Positions 1 to 8,558 of a DNA stretch of 64,000 nucleotides are shown one piece after another. The notes below the pieces were generated by a model. That model ran no database searches and had not been told where the DNA came from. It saw only the letters and a program-made list of their open reading frames with translations. How positions within the stretch are numbered: position 1 is the stretch's first letter; each line of letters starts with the position of its first letter. A program made the position numbers and the translations under genes. The DNA is from Streptomyces hygroscopicus subsp. hygroscopicus (GTDB lineage Bacteria; Actinomycetota; Actinomycetes; Streptomycetales; Streptomycetaceae): NCBI RefSeq assembly GCF_030269125.1, contig NZ_BSSM01000001.1:558001-622000 (forward strand). Reading direction: 5' to 3'.

Positions 1-286
1 GCCCGCCGATGACATATGGGATTTGTCCGTCTTGGTGAGGGCGCGGATCGCACCGGGAGTGACCGCCTTCGCCGCGCGCGACATCCGCCCCTACTCCCCC
101 GCACCCCCGTCCTCCTGACGGTGCGCCGAACAATTGCAAACGTCGCGTTCGCGAAGTCGGCATCTCCGGGCGTGTCTGGCAAGAGCCCCGCAGTGCTACG
201 AGGCTGCCTAGTAGCGGGGTCCTTTGCGGTCCTCGGGAACCCGTGCGAAGACTGGGCGCTCGGCGATCACCGAGCGAGGTTCACAC
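1..286. other. Intergenic region upstream of the CAP-protein gene
   Basis: No gene is supported here. The stretch is somewhat less GC-rich than its surroundings around positions 120-160 and presumably holds the promoter of the CAP-domain gene. A perfect hairpin lies just before the start codon and is listed separately. The open frames that cross this stretch on both strands are shadows without domain similarity. Confidence 0.5.
257..276 (+). promoter_or_regulatory. Hairpin overlapping the ribosome site of the CAP gene
   Basis: CGCTCGG (257-263) and CCGAGCG (270-276) form a perfect 7-bp stem with a 6-nt loop. The 3' arm runs into GAGCGAGG, the ribosome site for the ATG at 287, so folding could hide it. 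A longer leader structure (for example a c-di-AMP riboswitch, known upstream of some Streptomyces cell-wall genes) could not be recognised by eye. Confidence 0.4.
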
Positions 287-1138
287 ATGGGCAAGCACCG
301 CAAGACGCAGCACTTCCGGCGCGTGGTCATCGGCGCGGTCGCGGCCGGCGCCGTGGGCGTGCCGTCCGTCGCACTGGCCTGCACCGACTGGCCGTCCGGC
401 ACGACGGACCAGGGCACCCCCGCCACCGTAGCGGCCACACTCGCGTGGACGGGCACGCCCACGCCCACGGGCGCGCCGCTGGGGACGGCCGTACCCCGGC
501 AGGCGGGCACACCGCAGGGGATACCCCGGCAGCCGGCCCTACCGCAGGAGACGCTCCGGCATCGGGCGCACCACCCGCACCCCCGCCACCTCCACAAGGC
601 CCACGCCGCCGGCGCACCGCGCACCGCGCCGTCCGCGCCCCAGGCGGCCACCACCCCGAGCAGCGCGCGTCCGACCGCGGCCGCCCGGCCCGGGACGACC
701 GCGGCCCCGGCGCCCGCCCCCACCGCGTCGAGCACCCCGGCCACGGCGGCCACCGCCGCGTCCGGCGTCACCGCGCAGATCGTGCAGCTCGTCAACGCCG
801 AGCGCGCGAAGGCCGGTTGCCGGCCGCTCACCCTCGACGCGAAGCTGACCGCGGCCGCGCAGGAGCACAGCGCGGACATGGCGGCGCACCAGAACATGTC
901 GCACACCGGCTCCGACGGCTCGGACCCCGGCACCCGGATCACGCGGGCGGGGTACACCTGGAGCGCGTACGGCGAGAACGTCGCGTACGGCTACTCGACC
1001 GCCGCCGAGGTCATGGCGGGCTGGATGTCCAGCCCCGGTCACCGGGCGAACATCCTCGACTGCGGCTTCCAGCAGATCGGCGTCGGGCTCGCGCAGCCCG
1101 GCAGCTACTGGACACAGGACTTCGGCACGGCCCGGTAG
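287..1138 (+). CDS. Secreted CAP-domain (YkwD/SCP-PR1) protein
   Basis: The product has 283 residues. A basic N-terminus and hydrophobic stretch ending near residues 25-30 suggest secretion. A long Ala/Pro/Thr-rich linker follows, then a C-terminal CAP domain of about 120 residues. Visible CAP features are VNAERAKAGC near its start, EHSADMA, NMSHTGSDG, GENVAYG and WMSSPGHRANIL. The ATG at 287 was chosen because it follows GAGCGAGG and gives a proper export signal; an upstream in-frame start at 224 would bury it. Bacterial CAP proteins are extracellular and mostly of unknown biochemical function, often linked to the cell wall. The gene stands alone, with no operon partner. Confidence 0.85.
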   Translation: MGKHRKTQHFRRVVIGAVAAGAVGVPSVALACTDWPSGTTDQGTPATVAATLAWTGTPTPTGAPLGTAVPRQAGTPQGIPRQPALPQETLRHRAHHPHPRHLHKAHAAGAPRTAPSAPQAATTPSSARPTAAARPGTTAAPAPAPTASSTPATAATAASGVTAQIVQLVNAERAKAGCRPLTLDAKLTAAAQEHSADMAAHQNMSHTGSDGSDPGTRITRAGYTWSAYGENVAYGYSTAAEVMAGWMSSPGHRANILDCGFQQIGVGLAQPGSYWTQDFGTAR

Positions 1139-1210
1139 GCCCGACGCCGGACGGTACGCGGAGCCGTCGGCCGGCCGTTCGCCCGGCCGCGCGGCGCCCG
1201 GTGGGAGGGT

Positions 1211-2713
1211 TCAGGCCGCGAGCGGGTTGGGCAGCGGCAGGTACCGCGCGTCCGCCCCGTCCGCGCCCGTCCACCGCAGCAGCAGGTTCGTCTTGCCCGG
1301 CAGGGTCGGCGAGGCGAGCAGGGCGGGGATCTCGGGCAGGTCGTGCCGGGCCAGTGACCGGCGGACGGCCGGCCAGGGGTCGTACCCGGGATGCCGTTCG
1401 GCCAGGGCGCCGGCGATCTCCATGAGGTGGTTGACGACCAGGCAGTACACCAGCCGCTCCCAGCCCGCCGCGCGCGGCACGTCCGCGAGCAGCTTGACGC
1501 CCTCGGCGTCCCGGAACAGCGCCTGCACCGGCGTACCGGCCGCGTCCACGGCGACCAGGGTGTTCTGCAGATGTGCCTCCAGCACGACCCCGTGCGCGTC
1601 GAACGCGGTCAGCGCGGGCGGCACGACCTGCCCCAGATACGCCTCCCACCAGGCGTCCGGGTCGGCCGCGGCGGGCAGCGGGCTGCCGTCGAAGCCCTCG
1701 GCCAGCCCCGCCGCGAGCAGCGGCACGGCGCCCGGCACGAGGTGCGCGCGCAGTCCGTCGCGGACCACCACGGCCAGTTCCTCGTACGCGAAGGACGCCG
1801 TACGGTGGCCCCGGTCGGCGAGCCACGCGGCGGACGGCCCCAGCGCGGCGAAGGCGCGCCCGGTGGCGGTGTCGGTGCGGCGCAGCCGGCGCAGGTCGTG
1901 GCGCCAGAGCCGGCGGATGTCGTTGGTGATGCGCACGTCCAGGCTGAACTTCAGGAACAGGTCGCGCCGCGGCTCGTACACCGTGCGGACCGCGGCCGTC
2001 GGCCAGGTGTCGAACCCGGTCGGGCCGAGCCGGAGAAGGCGGCCGTCGGCGAAGGCGGGGGCGAGGGTGTCGGCGACCAGGTCGAGCTGCCAGGGATGGG
2101 CGGGCAGCAGCCGGTAGCCGGGCGGCGCGCTGCCCAGCGCGTCCAGGGCACGGGTGTCGCCCTCCTCGGCCACCTGGTCCTCGCGCACGCCGAGCAGCAC
2201 GAGCGGGAAGCGGGCGTGCGCCTCGGGGGCGTACGGCAGCCAGGACGCGACCGGTCCGCCGCCGCGGGCCTTGGGCGCCGGGTGGTGGGGGTGGCCGGTG
2301 ATCAACGACTGCTCGGAGCGCAGATAGGGGTCCGCGGGCGGGGTCGTGCGGGCGCGGGCGGCGAGCAGCGCGGCGACGGCGTCCCTGCTGTCGATCATCT
2401 CGGCGGGCAGGTCGCCGCCGGGCAGCCCGGTGTGCCGGCGCAGTTCCTCGGCGACCAGTTTGACCAGTTCGGGGTGGCCGATCCGGTGCCAGGCGCCGGC
2501 CGCGTACACCTCGGGGTCGGCGGGGCGGCGGCCGAGGCGCACGCGCAGCAGCCGCCCGGTGCCGGGCAGCCGGTGGGCCGGCCTCTCCCCGGGGGCGCCG
2601 GGAGCCGGCTCGGCCACCTCCCGGAGCAGGCAGTTGAGCAGGGGGGCGGCCGCATAGGCGTCGGCGCGCCGGCCGACGGGGTCTGCGGGAGGCTTGAGGT
2701 CCACGCGGTCCAT
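1211..2713 (-). CDS. IucA/IucC family NIS siderophore synthetase (copy 1)
   Basis: The 500-residue protein belongs to the NRPS-independent siderophore (NIS) synthetases, which adenylate a carboxylate such as citrate or succinate and condense it with an amine or alcohol. Recognisable elements are GHPHHPAPKAR, the HPxHPxxKxR nucleotide/substrate signature, and EAHLQN in the C-terminal FhuF-like half. Length is slightly below the usual 550-620, with a short N-terminus. The start ATG at 2713 has GAAGAACG upstream. It is divergent from a second NIS synthetase, so the two probably share one promoter region of about 125 bp. No iron box is apparent there. Which siderophore is made cannot be told from this gene. 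Confidence 0.88.
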   Translation of the reverse strand: MDRVDLKPPADPVGRRADAYAAAPLLNCLLREVAEPAPGAPGERPAHRLPGTGRLLRVRLGRRPADPEVYAAGAWHRIGHPELVKLVAEELRRHTGLPGGDLPAEMIDSRDAVAALLAARARTTPPADPYLRSEQSLITGHPHHPAPKARGGGPVASWLPYAPEAHARFPLVLLGVREDQVAEEGDTRALDALGSAPPGYRLLPAHPWQLDLVADTLAPAFADGRLLRLGPTGFDTWPTAAVRTVYEPRRDLFLKFSLDVRITNDIRRLWRHDLRRLRRTDTATGRAFAALGPSAAWLADRGHRTASFAYEELAVVVRDGLRAHLVPGAVPLLAAGLAEGFDGSPLPAAADPDAWWEAYLGQVVPPALTAFDAHGVVLEAHLQNTLVAVDAAGTPVQALFRDAEGVKLLADVPRAAGWERLVYCLVVNHLMEIAGALAERHPGYDPWPAVRRSLARHDLPEIPALLASPTLPGKTNLLLRWTGADGADARYLPLPNPLAA

Positions 2714-2839
2714 TCGTTCTTCGGTGGCGTTCTTCGCAAGGGGCCAGGAAGCGATCAGTATGGCGCCGTATCCGACCATGGTGCTGTCTTCCGTACCCGT
2801 CCATCGTGCCCCGTACCGGCCGCGACCGAGGAGCCGACC

Positions 2840-4396
2840 GTGTCCCACTCCCCCACCGCCGAGGCCGAGGTCGCCGCGGAGCTGAAGGCCGTACGACCCG
2901 CTCTGCTGCCCCGTTACCACGCGGAGCTGCCCGGTGCCCGCGCCGCCGTGCTGACCCGGCTGTGGCGGGGGCTCGCGCACGAGCCGCTGCCGTGGGTCGC
3001 GGGCCGGGAGCGGGGGTCGTACGGCCTGACGCTCCGGCTGGCCGACGGACGCGCGCTGCACGGCCCGCACGCGGACCCGTACGCCACGAGCGCTTACGTC
3101 ACCGCCGTACGCCTGGGCCGGGAACGGTACGACGATCCGGCCCGGCTGATGGCGTCCCTCGCGGCCGGTGCCGGCCCAGGGCCGGGGGCCGGGGGGTTCG
3201 CGGCGGAGCTGGGGCACAGCGTGGCGTCCCTGGCGCTGTCCCGGGCAGCCGTTGATCAACCGAAGGAGTGGCCGGTGGGGATCCCCCCGGCAGAAGGGCG
3301 GGGGGAGGACTGGGAGTGGGAGCAGCGGGTGGTCGACGGGCACCCGTTCCACCCCAACTGCCGTTCCCGGCCGGGGTTCTCGGTGGCGGACCAGCTGGCG
3401 TACGCGCCCGAGCACCGGCCCGTGGTACGGCTCGGGACGCTGCCCGTACCGGCCGCGGAGTGCCTGGTGACCGGCGTCTGGCCGGAGGAACTGCGCGACG
3501 GGGAGAGGCTGTCGGTGCCGGTGCACCCGTGGCAGGCGGCACATGTGCTGAAGCGGTCCTGCGACGACTGGCGCGCGGCCCGTCCGCTGATGTCGCTGCG
3601 GACGCTGGCCCTGCCCGGGGGGCCGCACGTGAAGACGGCGTTGAGCGCACGGCTGACGTCCTCGGTGCGGGACATCTCGCCGTACTCGGTGGAGGCGGCG
3701 GCGGTCCTGTCCGACTTCGCGGCGGAACTCGCCGGCCGCACCGACGGGTTGCTGCACATCACCCGCACCCTGGGAGCGGTCACCGCCCGGGGGCCCGAAC
3801 TGGCCGCGCTGCTGCGGGAGTCGCCCGAGGCGTACGCGGGTCCGGGCGAGCAGGTCCTCCCGGTGGCCGCGCTCGCCACCACCCGGCTGCCCCGGGACCC
3901 CGGCTGGCTCGCCGCGTTCACGCGGCTGGCGCTCACGGTGGGGCTGCGGCTGCTCGACCTCGGGGTGGCCCTGGAGGCGCACGGTCAGAACCTCCTGGTG
4001 GTGCTCGCGGCCGACGGCGGCCCGCGACGGCTGGTCTACCGCGACCTGGCCGACATCCGGATCAGTCCCACCCGGCTCGCCCGGCACGGGATCGCGCCGC
4101 CCGCGCTCACCGGACGGCTGGTCACGGACGACGAAACCGCCCTGCGCCGCAAGCTGTTCGGCTCCCTGGTGGCGGGCGCGCTGGCCGCGACGGCGGGCTC
4201 CGGGCCCGTGCTCGGGGCGGCGCTGGGAGCGGTCGTACCGGAGTTGCCGGACACCTCCGATCTCCCGGCGCTGCGCCGAGGCCCGGTGCCCGCGAAGGCG
4301 CTGACGCTGATGCGGCTGTCACCCGGGACGCCGGGCGACCAGTGGACGGACCTGCCCCACCCGCTCGTTTTGGAGCCCGGCACGGTTGATCAATAG
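2840..4396 (+). CDS. IucA/IucC family NIS siderophore synthetase (copy 2)
   Basis: This 518-residue second NIS synthetase starts at GTG 2840, preceded by GAGGAG. GHPFHPNCRSR matches the HPxHPxxKxR element with the Lys replaced, and EAHGQN marks the C-terminal half. The two synthetases are paralogous but clearly different, as expected when each performs a distinct condensation in one pathway. No decarboxylase, N-hydroxylase or acyltransferase of a hydroxamate siderophore lies nearby, so building blocks or extra enzymes must come from elsewhere, or the pair makes a carboxylate-type product. The VWA gene starts 9 bp after this stop, but its function is unrelated. Confidence 0.88.
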   Translation: MSHSPTAEAEVAAELKAVRPALLPRYHAELPGARAAVLTRLWRGLAHEPLPWVAGRERGSYGLTLRLADGRALHGPHADPYATSAYVTAVRLGRERYDDPARLMASLAAGAGPGPGAGGFAAELGHSVASLALSRAAVDQPKEWPVGIPPAEGRGEDWEWEQRVVDGHPFHPNCRSRPGFSVADQLAYAPEHRPVVRLGTLPVPAAECLVTGVWPEELRDGERLSVPVHPWQAAHVLKRSCDDWRAARPLMSLRTLALPGGPHVKTALSARLTSSVRDISPYSVEAAAVLSDFAAELAGRTDGLLHITRTLGAVTARGPELAALLRESPEAYAGPGEQVLPVAALATTRLPRDPGWLAAFTRLALTVGLRLLDLGVALEAHGQNLLVVLAADGGPRRLVYRDLADIRISPTRLARHGIAPPALTGRLVTDDETALRRKLFGSLVAGALAATAGSGPVLGAALGAVVPELPDTSDLPALRRGPVPAKALTLMRLSPGTPGDQWTDLPHPLVLEPGTVDQ

Positions 4397-4405
4397 GATC
4401 CGTCG

Positions 4406-5668
4406 ATGATCAGAAGACAACGGCTGGCGGCCGGGGTGTGCGCTCTGCTCGCCGCACTGACGGCCGGGCTCGCGTTCCCGACCGCGGCGGCCGCCGACGA
4501 GACGGAGCAGTCCGCTCCGAAGGTCGAACTGGTGCTGGACGTCAGCGGATCCATGCGGACCCGGGACATCGACGGCGGCACCCGGATGGCGGCGGCGAAG
4601 CAGGCCTTCGACGACGTGCTCGACGCGACGCCGCAGGACGTGGACCTGGGCATCCGCACGCTCGGCGCCAACTACCACGGGAACGACCGGCAGGAGGGCT
4701 GCAAGGACACCGCGCAGCTGTACCCGGTCGGCCCGCTGGACCGGACCGACGCGAAGACGGCGGTGGCGACGCTCCAGCCGACCGGCTGGACGCCGATCGG
4801 GCCCGCGCTGCTGAAGGCGGCGGGCGATCTCGACGGTGGCTCCGGCACCCGCCGTATCGTGCTGATCAGCGACGGCGAGGACACCTGCCAGCCGCTGGAC
4901 CCGTGCGAGGTGGCCCGCGAGATAGCCGCCAAGGGCATCGGGCTGACCATCGACACGCTCGGCCTGGTGCCGGACGCCAAGACCCGCGACCAGCTCAGCT
5001 GCATCGCGGACGCGACCGGCGGCACCTACACCTCCGTGCAGCACAAGGAGCAGCTGACCGACCGCGTCGGGCAGTTGGTGCACCGGGCGGCCGATCCGGT
5101 GGTGACGCCGGTGGCCGTCTCGGGCGCGGCGCAGTGCGAGAAGGCGCCGACGCTGAAGTCGGGTCTGTACACCGACCGGGCGGAGTTCGGGCAGCAGCGC
5201 TGGTACAAGGTCGACGTCGACCCGGGCCAGGAGCTGCGGGCCTCGGTGAGCGTGGCGGACGACCGGGCGGTGAACCCCTCGTACGGACTGCTGGTGCGGG
5301 CGGTGACCTTCAAGGGGCGCGAGATCGTCCGCGGTGAGGCGGCCGGCACCGGGCGCACCGATGTGATCTCCACCGGGCTGCGCTACCCGAAGCCGCCGAG
5401 CGACGACGACAACGCCCCGGGGGAGACCGTGTGCCTGGAGGTCGCGCACTCCTTCTCGGCGCCCGCGGGCGTGAAGAGCACGCCCGGTCTGCCGCTGGAG
5501 CTGACCGTGGACGTGGTGAAGGGTCCCGACCAGGCGCACGACGTGGCCGCGTTCGGGCTCGGGCGCGGCTGGTGGCTGCTGGGCACGCTGGTGCTCGTCG
5601 GCTTCGTCGCGGGTGTGCTGTGGGGCTGGCTGTCGCGCTGGCGGATCGCGGTCTGGAGGACGAACTGA
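4406..5668 (+). CDS. Secreted membrane-anchored VWA-domain protein
   Basis: The 420-residue protein has a signal peptide (about 1-31, ending in AAAADE) and a von Willebrand A domain from about residue 38. Its MIDAS metal site shows as DVSGSM, with matching Thr in TGWTPIG and Asp in ISDGEDTC. A beta-rich region with several Cys follows, and a C-terminal transmembrane helix (about 388-412) ends in a short basic tail. It is presumably an exported binding or sensing protein displayed at the membrane. Its stop overlaps the start of the next gene (TGATG), so the two are translated together and probably work together. Confidence 0.85.
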   Translation: MIRRQRLAAGVCALLAALTAGLAFPTAAAADETEQSAPKVELVLDVSGSMRTRDIDGGTRMAAAKQAFDDVLDATPQDVDLGIRTLGANYHGNDRQEGCKDTAQLYPVGPLDRTDAKTAVATLQPTGWTPIGPALLKAAGDLDGGSGTRRIVLISDGEDTCQPLDPCEVAREIAAKGIGLTIDTLGLVPDAKTRDQLSCIADATGGTYTSVQHKEQLTDRVGQLVHRAADPVVTPVAVSGAAQCEKAPTLKSGLYTDRAEFGQQRWYKVDVDPGQELRASVSVADDRAVNPSYGLLVRAVTFKGREIVRGEAAGTGRTDVISTGLRYPKPPSDDDNAPGETVCLEVAHSFSAPAGVKSTPGLPLELTVDVVKGPDQAHDVAAFGLGRGWWLLGTLVLVGFVAGVLWGWLSRWRIAVWRTN

Positions 5669-6462
5669 TGCGGGCGATACGGGTATGGGGCGCGGCGCTG
5701 CTCGTGCTCGGGCTGGCCGCGGGGCCGGCCGCCGCGGACTCCTCGCCGTCCCCCGGTGCCTCCGACGGCACCGGCTCCTCGGCGCCCACGCAGGCGGGCA
5801 CGTCCTTCCGTACGGCGACGGAGATCCAGCAGGGGCAGCAGGCGACGGCGTCCGGGTCCACGGGTGACTACCTGTACTGGTCGTTCCCGGCGGACACGGG
5901 TCAGCGCCCGACGGTCGAGGCGTCGGTGACGCTGCCGCGGACGCACGGGACGCAGACCTGGCAGCTCGACGTGTACGACGGCCTGCGGCGCCGGCAGTCC
6001 TGCCAGTACGGCTCCGCCACGCGCACCGCCGACCAGGGCGCGTCCTCGGTCGAGTTGGCGTGCGTGATGCGCACCGTCCGCGGGTGGGCGGAGCCGTGGG
6101 CCAACGATCCGCTGCCCGGCACGTACTACGTCCGGCTGACGGTCGTGGACCTCGCCGCGGCGGATCTCGGTCAGCCGGTGAACGCCGAGGTCCGGGTGGA
6201 CTCCAAGGACATCGGCGGCCCCGCCGCCGTCGACGGTTCCCTGGGCAAGCCGCTCGTCCCCGGCATCGCCGTCGGCTCCGCCGCCCAGGGCGACGACTCC
6301 AAGACCGCCGTCCTCTCCAGTTTCGGCTCCCGCGACGGCTGGTCCTCCGGCTGGTGGTCCGACCGCTGGGTGTGGACCGGCATCGGCGCGGTGCTCGCGG
6401 CACTGGCCGGGATCGGGGGGTACGCGCTGACCCGGGGGTCCGGTCGACCGCCGGGCGTGTGA
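5668..6462 (+). CDS. Secreted membrane-anchored protein, partner of the VWA protein
   Basis: The 264-residue product has a signal peptide (1-23) and a Ser/Gly/Thr-rich spacer. A beta-rich ectodomain follows, of the type seen in pre-peptidase C-terminal or VWA-associated proteins (STGDYLYWSFPADTGQ near its start), and then a single C-terminal transmembrane helix in a Trp-rich context. The ATG at 5668 overlaps the upstream stop by one base and has GGAGGA ahead, which fixes the start. I do not recognise a named family. Gene order and architecture suggest a two-protein exported complex with the VWA protein. A strong terminator follows. Confidence 0.75.
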   Translation: MRAIRVWGAALLVLGLAAGPAAADSSPSPGASDGTGSSAPTQAGTSFRTATEIQQGQQATASGSTGDYLYWSFPADTGQRPTVEASVTLPRTHGTQTWQLDVYDGLRRRQSCQYGSATRTADQGASSVELACVMRTVRGWAEPWANDPLPGTYYVRLTVVDLAAADLGQPVNAEVRVDSKDIGGPAAVDGSLGKPLVPGIAVGSAAQGDDSKTAVLSSFGSRDGWSSGWWSDRWVWTGIGAVLAALAGIGGYALTRGSGRPPGV

Positions 6463-6475
6463 CTCCGCCGTAGCG

Positions 6476-6504
6476 AAAGGGCCCGCCGTCGTGGCGGGCC
6501 CTTT
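6476..6504. terminator. Bidirectional intrinsic terminator
   Basis: AAAGGGCCCGCC (6476-6487) and GGCGGGCCCTTT (6493-6504) form a perfect 12-bp stem with a 5-nt loop. The A run on one side and T run on the other let it work in both directions. It lies between the convergent VWA operon and the HxlR gene. Confidence 0.9.
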
Positions 6505-6532
6505 TCTTCTCTTCGCCCTGCCGCGCCCCCTG

Positions 6533-7171
6533 TCACACCTCCCGCAGCGCCTTCGCCACCGGGCCCTCGCCCGCGACCGTCACGCGGCCCGCGCGCAACG
6601 CGTCCGGAAGGGACAGGCGACCCTGGGCGATGGCCTCGCAGGTCCCGGTGTCCAGGGTGAGGTGGGCGTCCGGGGTGGTCGGGGAGGGCCCGTCGCCATA
6701 GGCCGGGGTGGCGGGTTCGGGGTCCGTGCGGAGGTGGAAGACGCCCTCGTCCAGGTGGACTTGGAGGAGGCCCGGGACCGAGAAGGGCGCCAGCGCGCGC
6801 AGCAGCGGGAGGGCGAACCAGTGGGCGCGGACGGCGTCCGTGGGGCGGCGGACGGCCAGTTCCGGTTCGCCCCACGCGCCCAGGGCCTGGAGCACGGGGA
6901 GCAACGCGCTTCCGCGGGGGGTCAGTTCGTAGACCGTGGCCGCGCCCGGCGGGGGCAGGCGGCGGCGGGTGGTGAGGCCGTCGCGTTCCATGTCCTTCAG
7001 CCGGGAGGCGAGGACGTCGGTGCTCACGCCGGGCAGGTCCGCGTGCAGATCCGTGTAGCGGCGCGGGCCGGCGAGCAGCTCCCGGACGATCAGCAGGGTC
7101 CAGCGGTCGCCGACGAGGTCGAGCGCGCGGGCTGCGGAGCAGTACTGGTCGTAGCTTCGGCGAGGTGGCAT
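6533..7171 (-). CDS. HxlR-family winged-helix transcriptional regulator
   Basis: The 212-residue protein begins with an HxlR-type winged helix (about 5-95). Typical landmarks are CSAARALDLVGDRWTLLIVRE, FxxL-type wing residues around VSTDVLASRLKDME and VYELTPRG. A C-terminal SCP2-like or ligand-binding half follows (HLTLDTGTCEAIAQG). The ATG at 7171 has GAGG upstream. It is divergent from the aminotransferase gene, with an array of four TTGGA/CCAAG half-sites between them, and most likely regulates itself and that gene. The effector is unknown; some HxlR proteins sense aldehydes or redox state. Confidence 0.85.
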   Translation of the reverse strand: MPPRRSYDQYCSAARALDLVGDRWTLLIVRELLAGPRRYTDLHADLPGVSTDVLASRLKDMERDGLTTRRRLPPPGAATVYELTPRGSALLPVLQALGAWGEPELAVRRPTDAVRAHWFALPLLRALAPFSVPGLLQVHLDEGVFHLRTDPEPATPAYGDGPSPTTPDAHLTLDTGTCEAIAQGRLSLPDALRAGRVTVAGEGPVAKALREV

Positions 7172-7193
7172 GCGCCTCAGTCTAGACGCGTTG

Positions 7194-7228
7194 TTGGACT
7201 TTCCAAGCTCCAGCTTGGTAAAACCAAG
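7194..7228. promoter_or_regulatory. Array of four alternating half-sites, probable HxlR operator
   Basis: Half-sites TTGGA (7194-7198), TCCAAG (7202-7207), CTTGG (7214-7218) and CCAAG (7224-7228) alternate in orientation. They give three overlapping perfect inverted repeats: TTGGA-CTT-TCCAA, CCAAGCT-CC-AGCTTGG and CTTGGT-AAA-ACCAAG. Centres are 9, 11 and 10 bp apart, so all lie on about the same helix face. The array sits midway between the divergent HxlR and aminotransferase starts. Confidence 0.7.
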
Positions 7229-7252
7229 TAACACGAGTTCCCGGAGGGACGC

Positions 7253-8461
7253 ATGGAGTTCCGGCAGTCGAACAAGCTCAGCGAGGTCTGTTACGAGATC
7301 CGCGGCCCGGTGATCGAGCACGCCAACGCGCTGGAGGAGGCGGGCCACAGCGTGCTGCGCCTGAACACCGGCAACCCGGCGGCCTTCGGGTTCGAGGCAC
7401 CGGAGGAGATCCTCCAGGACATGATCCGGATGCTGCCGCGGGCCCACGGCTACACGGACTCCCGCGGCGTCCTCTCCGCCCGCCGCGCCGTCGCCCAGCG
7501 CTACCAGAACCTCGGCCTCGAAGTCGACGTGGACGACGTCTTCCTGGGCAACGGCGTCTCGGAGCTGGTCTCCATGGCCGTGCAGGCCCTCGTCGAGGAC
7601 GGCGACGAGATCCTCATCCCCGCGCCGGACTTCCCGCTGTGGACCGCGGTGACCACGCTGGCCGGCGGCAAGGCCGTGCACTACCTGTGCGACGAGGGCT
7701 CCGACTGGAACCCGGACCTCCAGGACATGGCCTCGAAGATCACCGACCGCACCAAGGCCCTGGTCATCATCAACCCCAACAACCCCACCGGCGCGGTCTA
7801 CCCGAAGGAGGTCGTCGAGGGCATCCTGGACCTCGCCCGCCGCCACGGCCTGATGGTCTTCGCCGACGAGATCTACGACCAGATCCTGTACGACGACGCC
7901 GTGCACCACTCGGCCGCCGCGCTCGCCCCCGACCTGGTCGTCCTCACCTTCTGCGGGCTGTCCAAGACCTACCGCGTCGCGGGCTTCCGCTCCGGCTGGC
8001 TGGTCGTCACCGGTCCCCGCGGGCACGCGAAGGACTACCTGGAGGGGCTGACCATGCTCGCCTCCATGCGGCTGTGCGCCAACGCGCCCGCCCAGTACGC
8101 CATCCAGGCCGCGCTGGGCGGCCGCCAGTCCATCCACGAACTCACCCGCCCCGGCGGGCGGCTGTACGAGCAGCGCGGCGTGGCCTGGGAGAAACTCAAC
8201 GAGATCCCCGGCGTCTCCTGCGTCAAGCCCAAGGGCGCCCTGTACGCCTTCCCCCGCCTCGACCCCAAGGTGCACCGCATCCACGACGACGAGAAGTTCG
8301 TCCTGGACCTGCTGCTGCGCGAGAAGATCCAGGTCGTCCAGGGCACCGGCTTCAACTGGCCCTCCCCCGACCACTTCCGCATCCTCACCCTGCCCCAGGC
8401 CGACGACCTGGAGGCGGCGATCGGCAGGATCGGGCGGTTCCTCGGCGGGTACCGGCAGTGA
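7253..8461 (+). CDS. Pyridoxal-phosphate aminotransferase, alanine-transaminase (AlaA) type
   Basis: The 402-residue fold-type I aminotransferase covers the full length of the family. Its N-terminus (FRQSNKLSEVCYEIRGPV) is characteristic of AlaA-like alanine/glutamate transaminases, which interconvert pyruvate/glutamate and alanine/2-oxoglutarate in the cytoplasm. NPNNPTGAVY, FADEIYDQILYD and the SKTYRVAGFRSGW lysine region mark the PLP site. The start ATG at 7253 follows CCGGAGGGACGC. It is controlled by the divergent HxlR repressor region and followed by a strong convergent terminator. The family assignment is firm; the exact amino-acid pair is inferred. Confidence 0.88.
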   Translation: MEFRQSNKLSEVCYEIRGPVIEHANALEEAGHSVLRLNTGNPAAFGFEAPEEILQDMIRMLPRAHGYTDSRGVLSARRAVAQRYQNLGLEVDVDDVFLGNGVSELVSMAVQALVEDGDEILIPAPDFPLWTAVTTLAGGKAVHYLCDEGSDWNPDLQDMASKITDRTKALVIINPNNPTGAVYPKEVVEGILDLARRHGLMVFADEIYDQILYDDAVHHSAAALAPDLVVLTFCGLSKTYRVAGFRSGWLVVTGPRGHAKDYLEGLTMLASMRLCANAPAQYAIQAALGGRQSIHELTRPGGRLYEQRGVAWEKLNEIPGVSCVKPKGALYAFPRLDPKVHRIHDDEKFVLDLLLREKIQVVQGTGFNWPSPDHFRILTLPQADDLEAAIGRIGRFLGGYRQ

Positions 8462-8471
8462 CGCGGGCAGG

Positions 8472-8523
8472 GGGGCGCGGTCGCCGGCACCGGCCGTCGC
8501 CGCGGCACCGGCGACCGCGCCCC
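8472..8523. terminator. Bidirectional terminator hairpin between convergent genes
   Basis: GGGGCGCGGTCGCCGG (8472-8487) and CCGGCGACCGCGCCCC (8508-8523) form a perfect 16-bp stem with a 20-nt loop. It separates the aminotransferase gene from the oppositely oriented MFS gene. There is no clear T tract, which is common for Streptomyces terminators. Confidence 0.8.
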
Positions 8524-8558
8524 GCCGCCCCGCTCCCAGCCGGCGGCCGCATCCGCTC

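Noticed and set aside
150..286. A c-di-AMP (ydaO-type) riboswitch upstream of the CAP gene
   Set aside because: Only one short hairpin is clear; the conserved riboswitch segments could not be recognised without a covariance search.
2714..2839. An iron box in the divergent siderophore promoter
   Set aside because: No stretch resembling TTAGGnnAGGCTnACCT was found by eye.
1211..4396. The siderophore synthetases as part of the large cluster
   Set aside because: They are separated from it by the VWA operon, two strong terminators and the HxlR/aminotransferase unit. No shared tailoring genes were seen.
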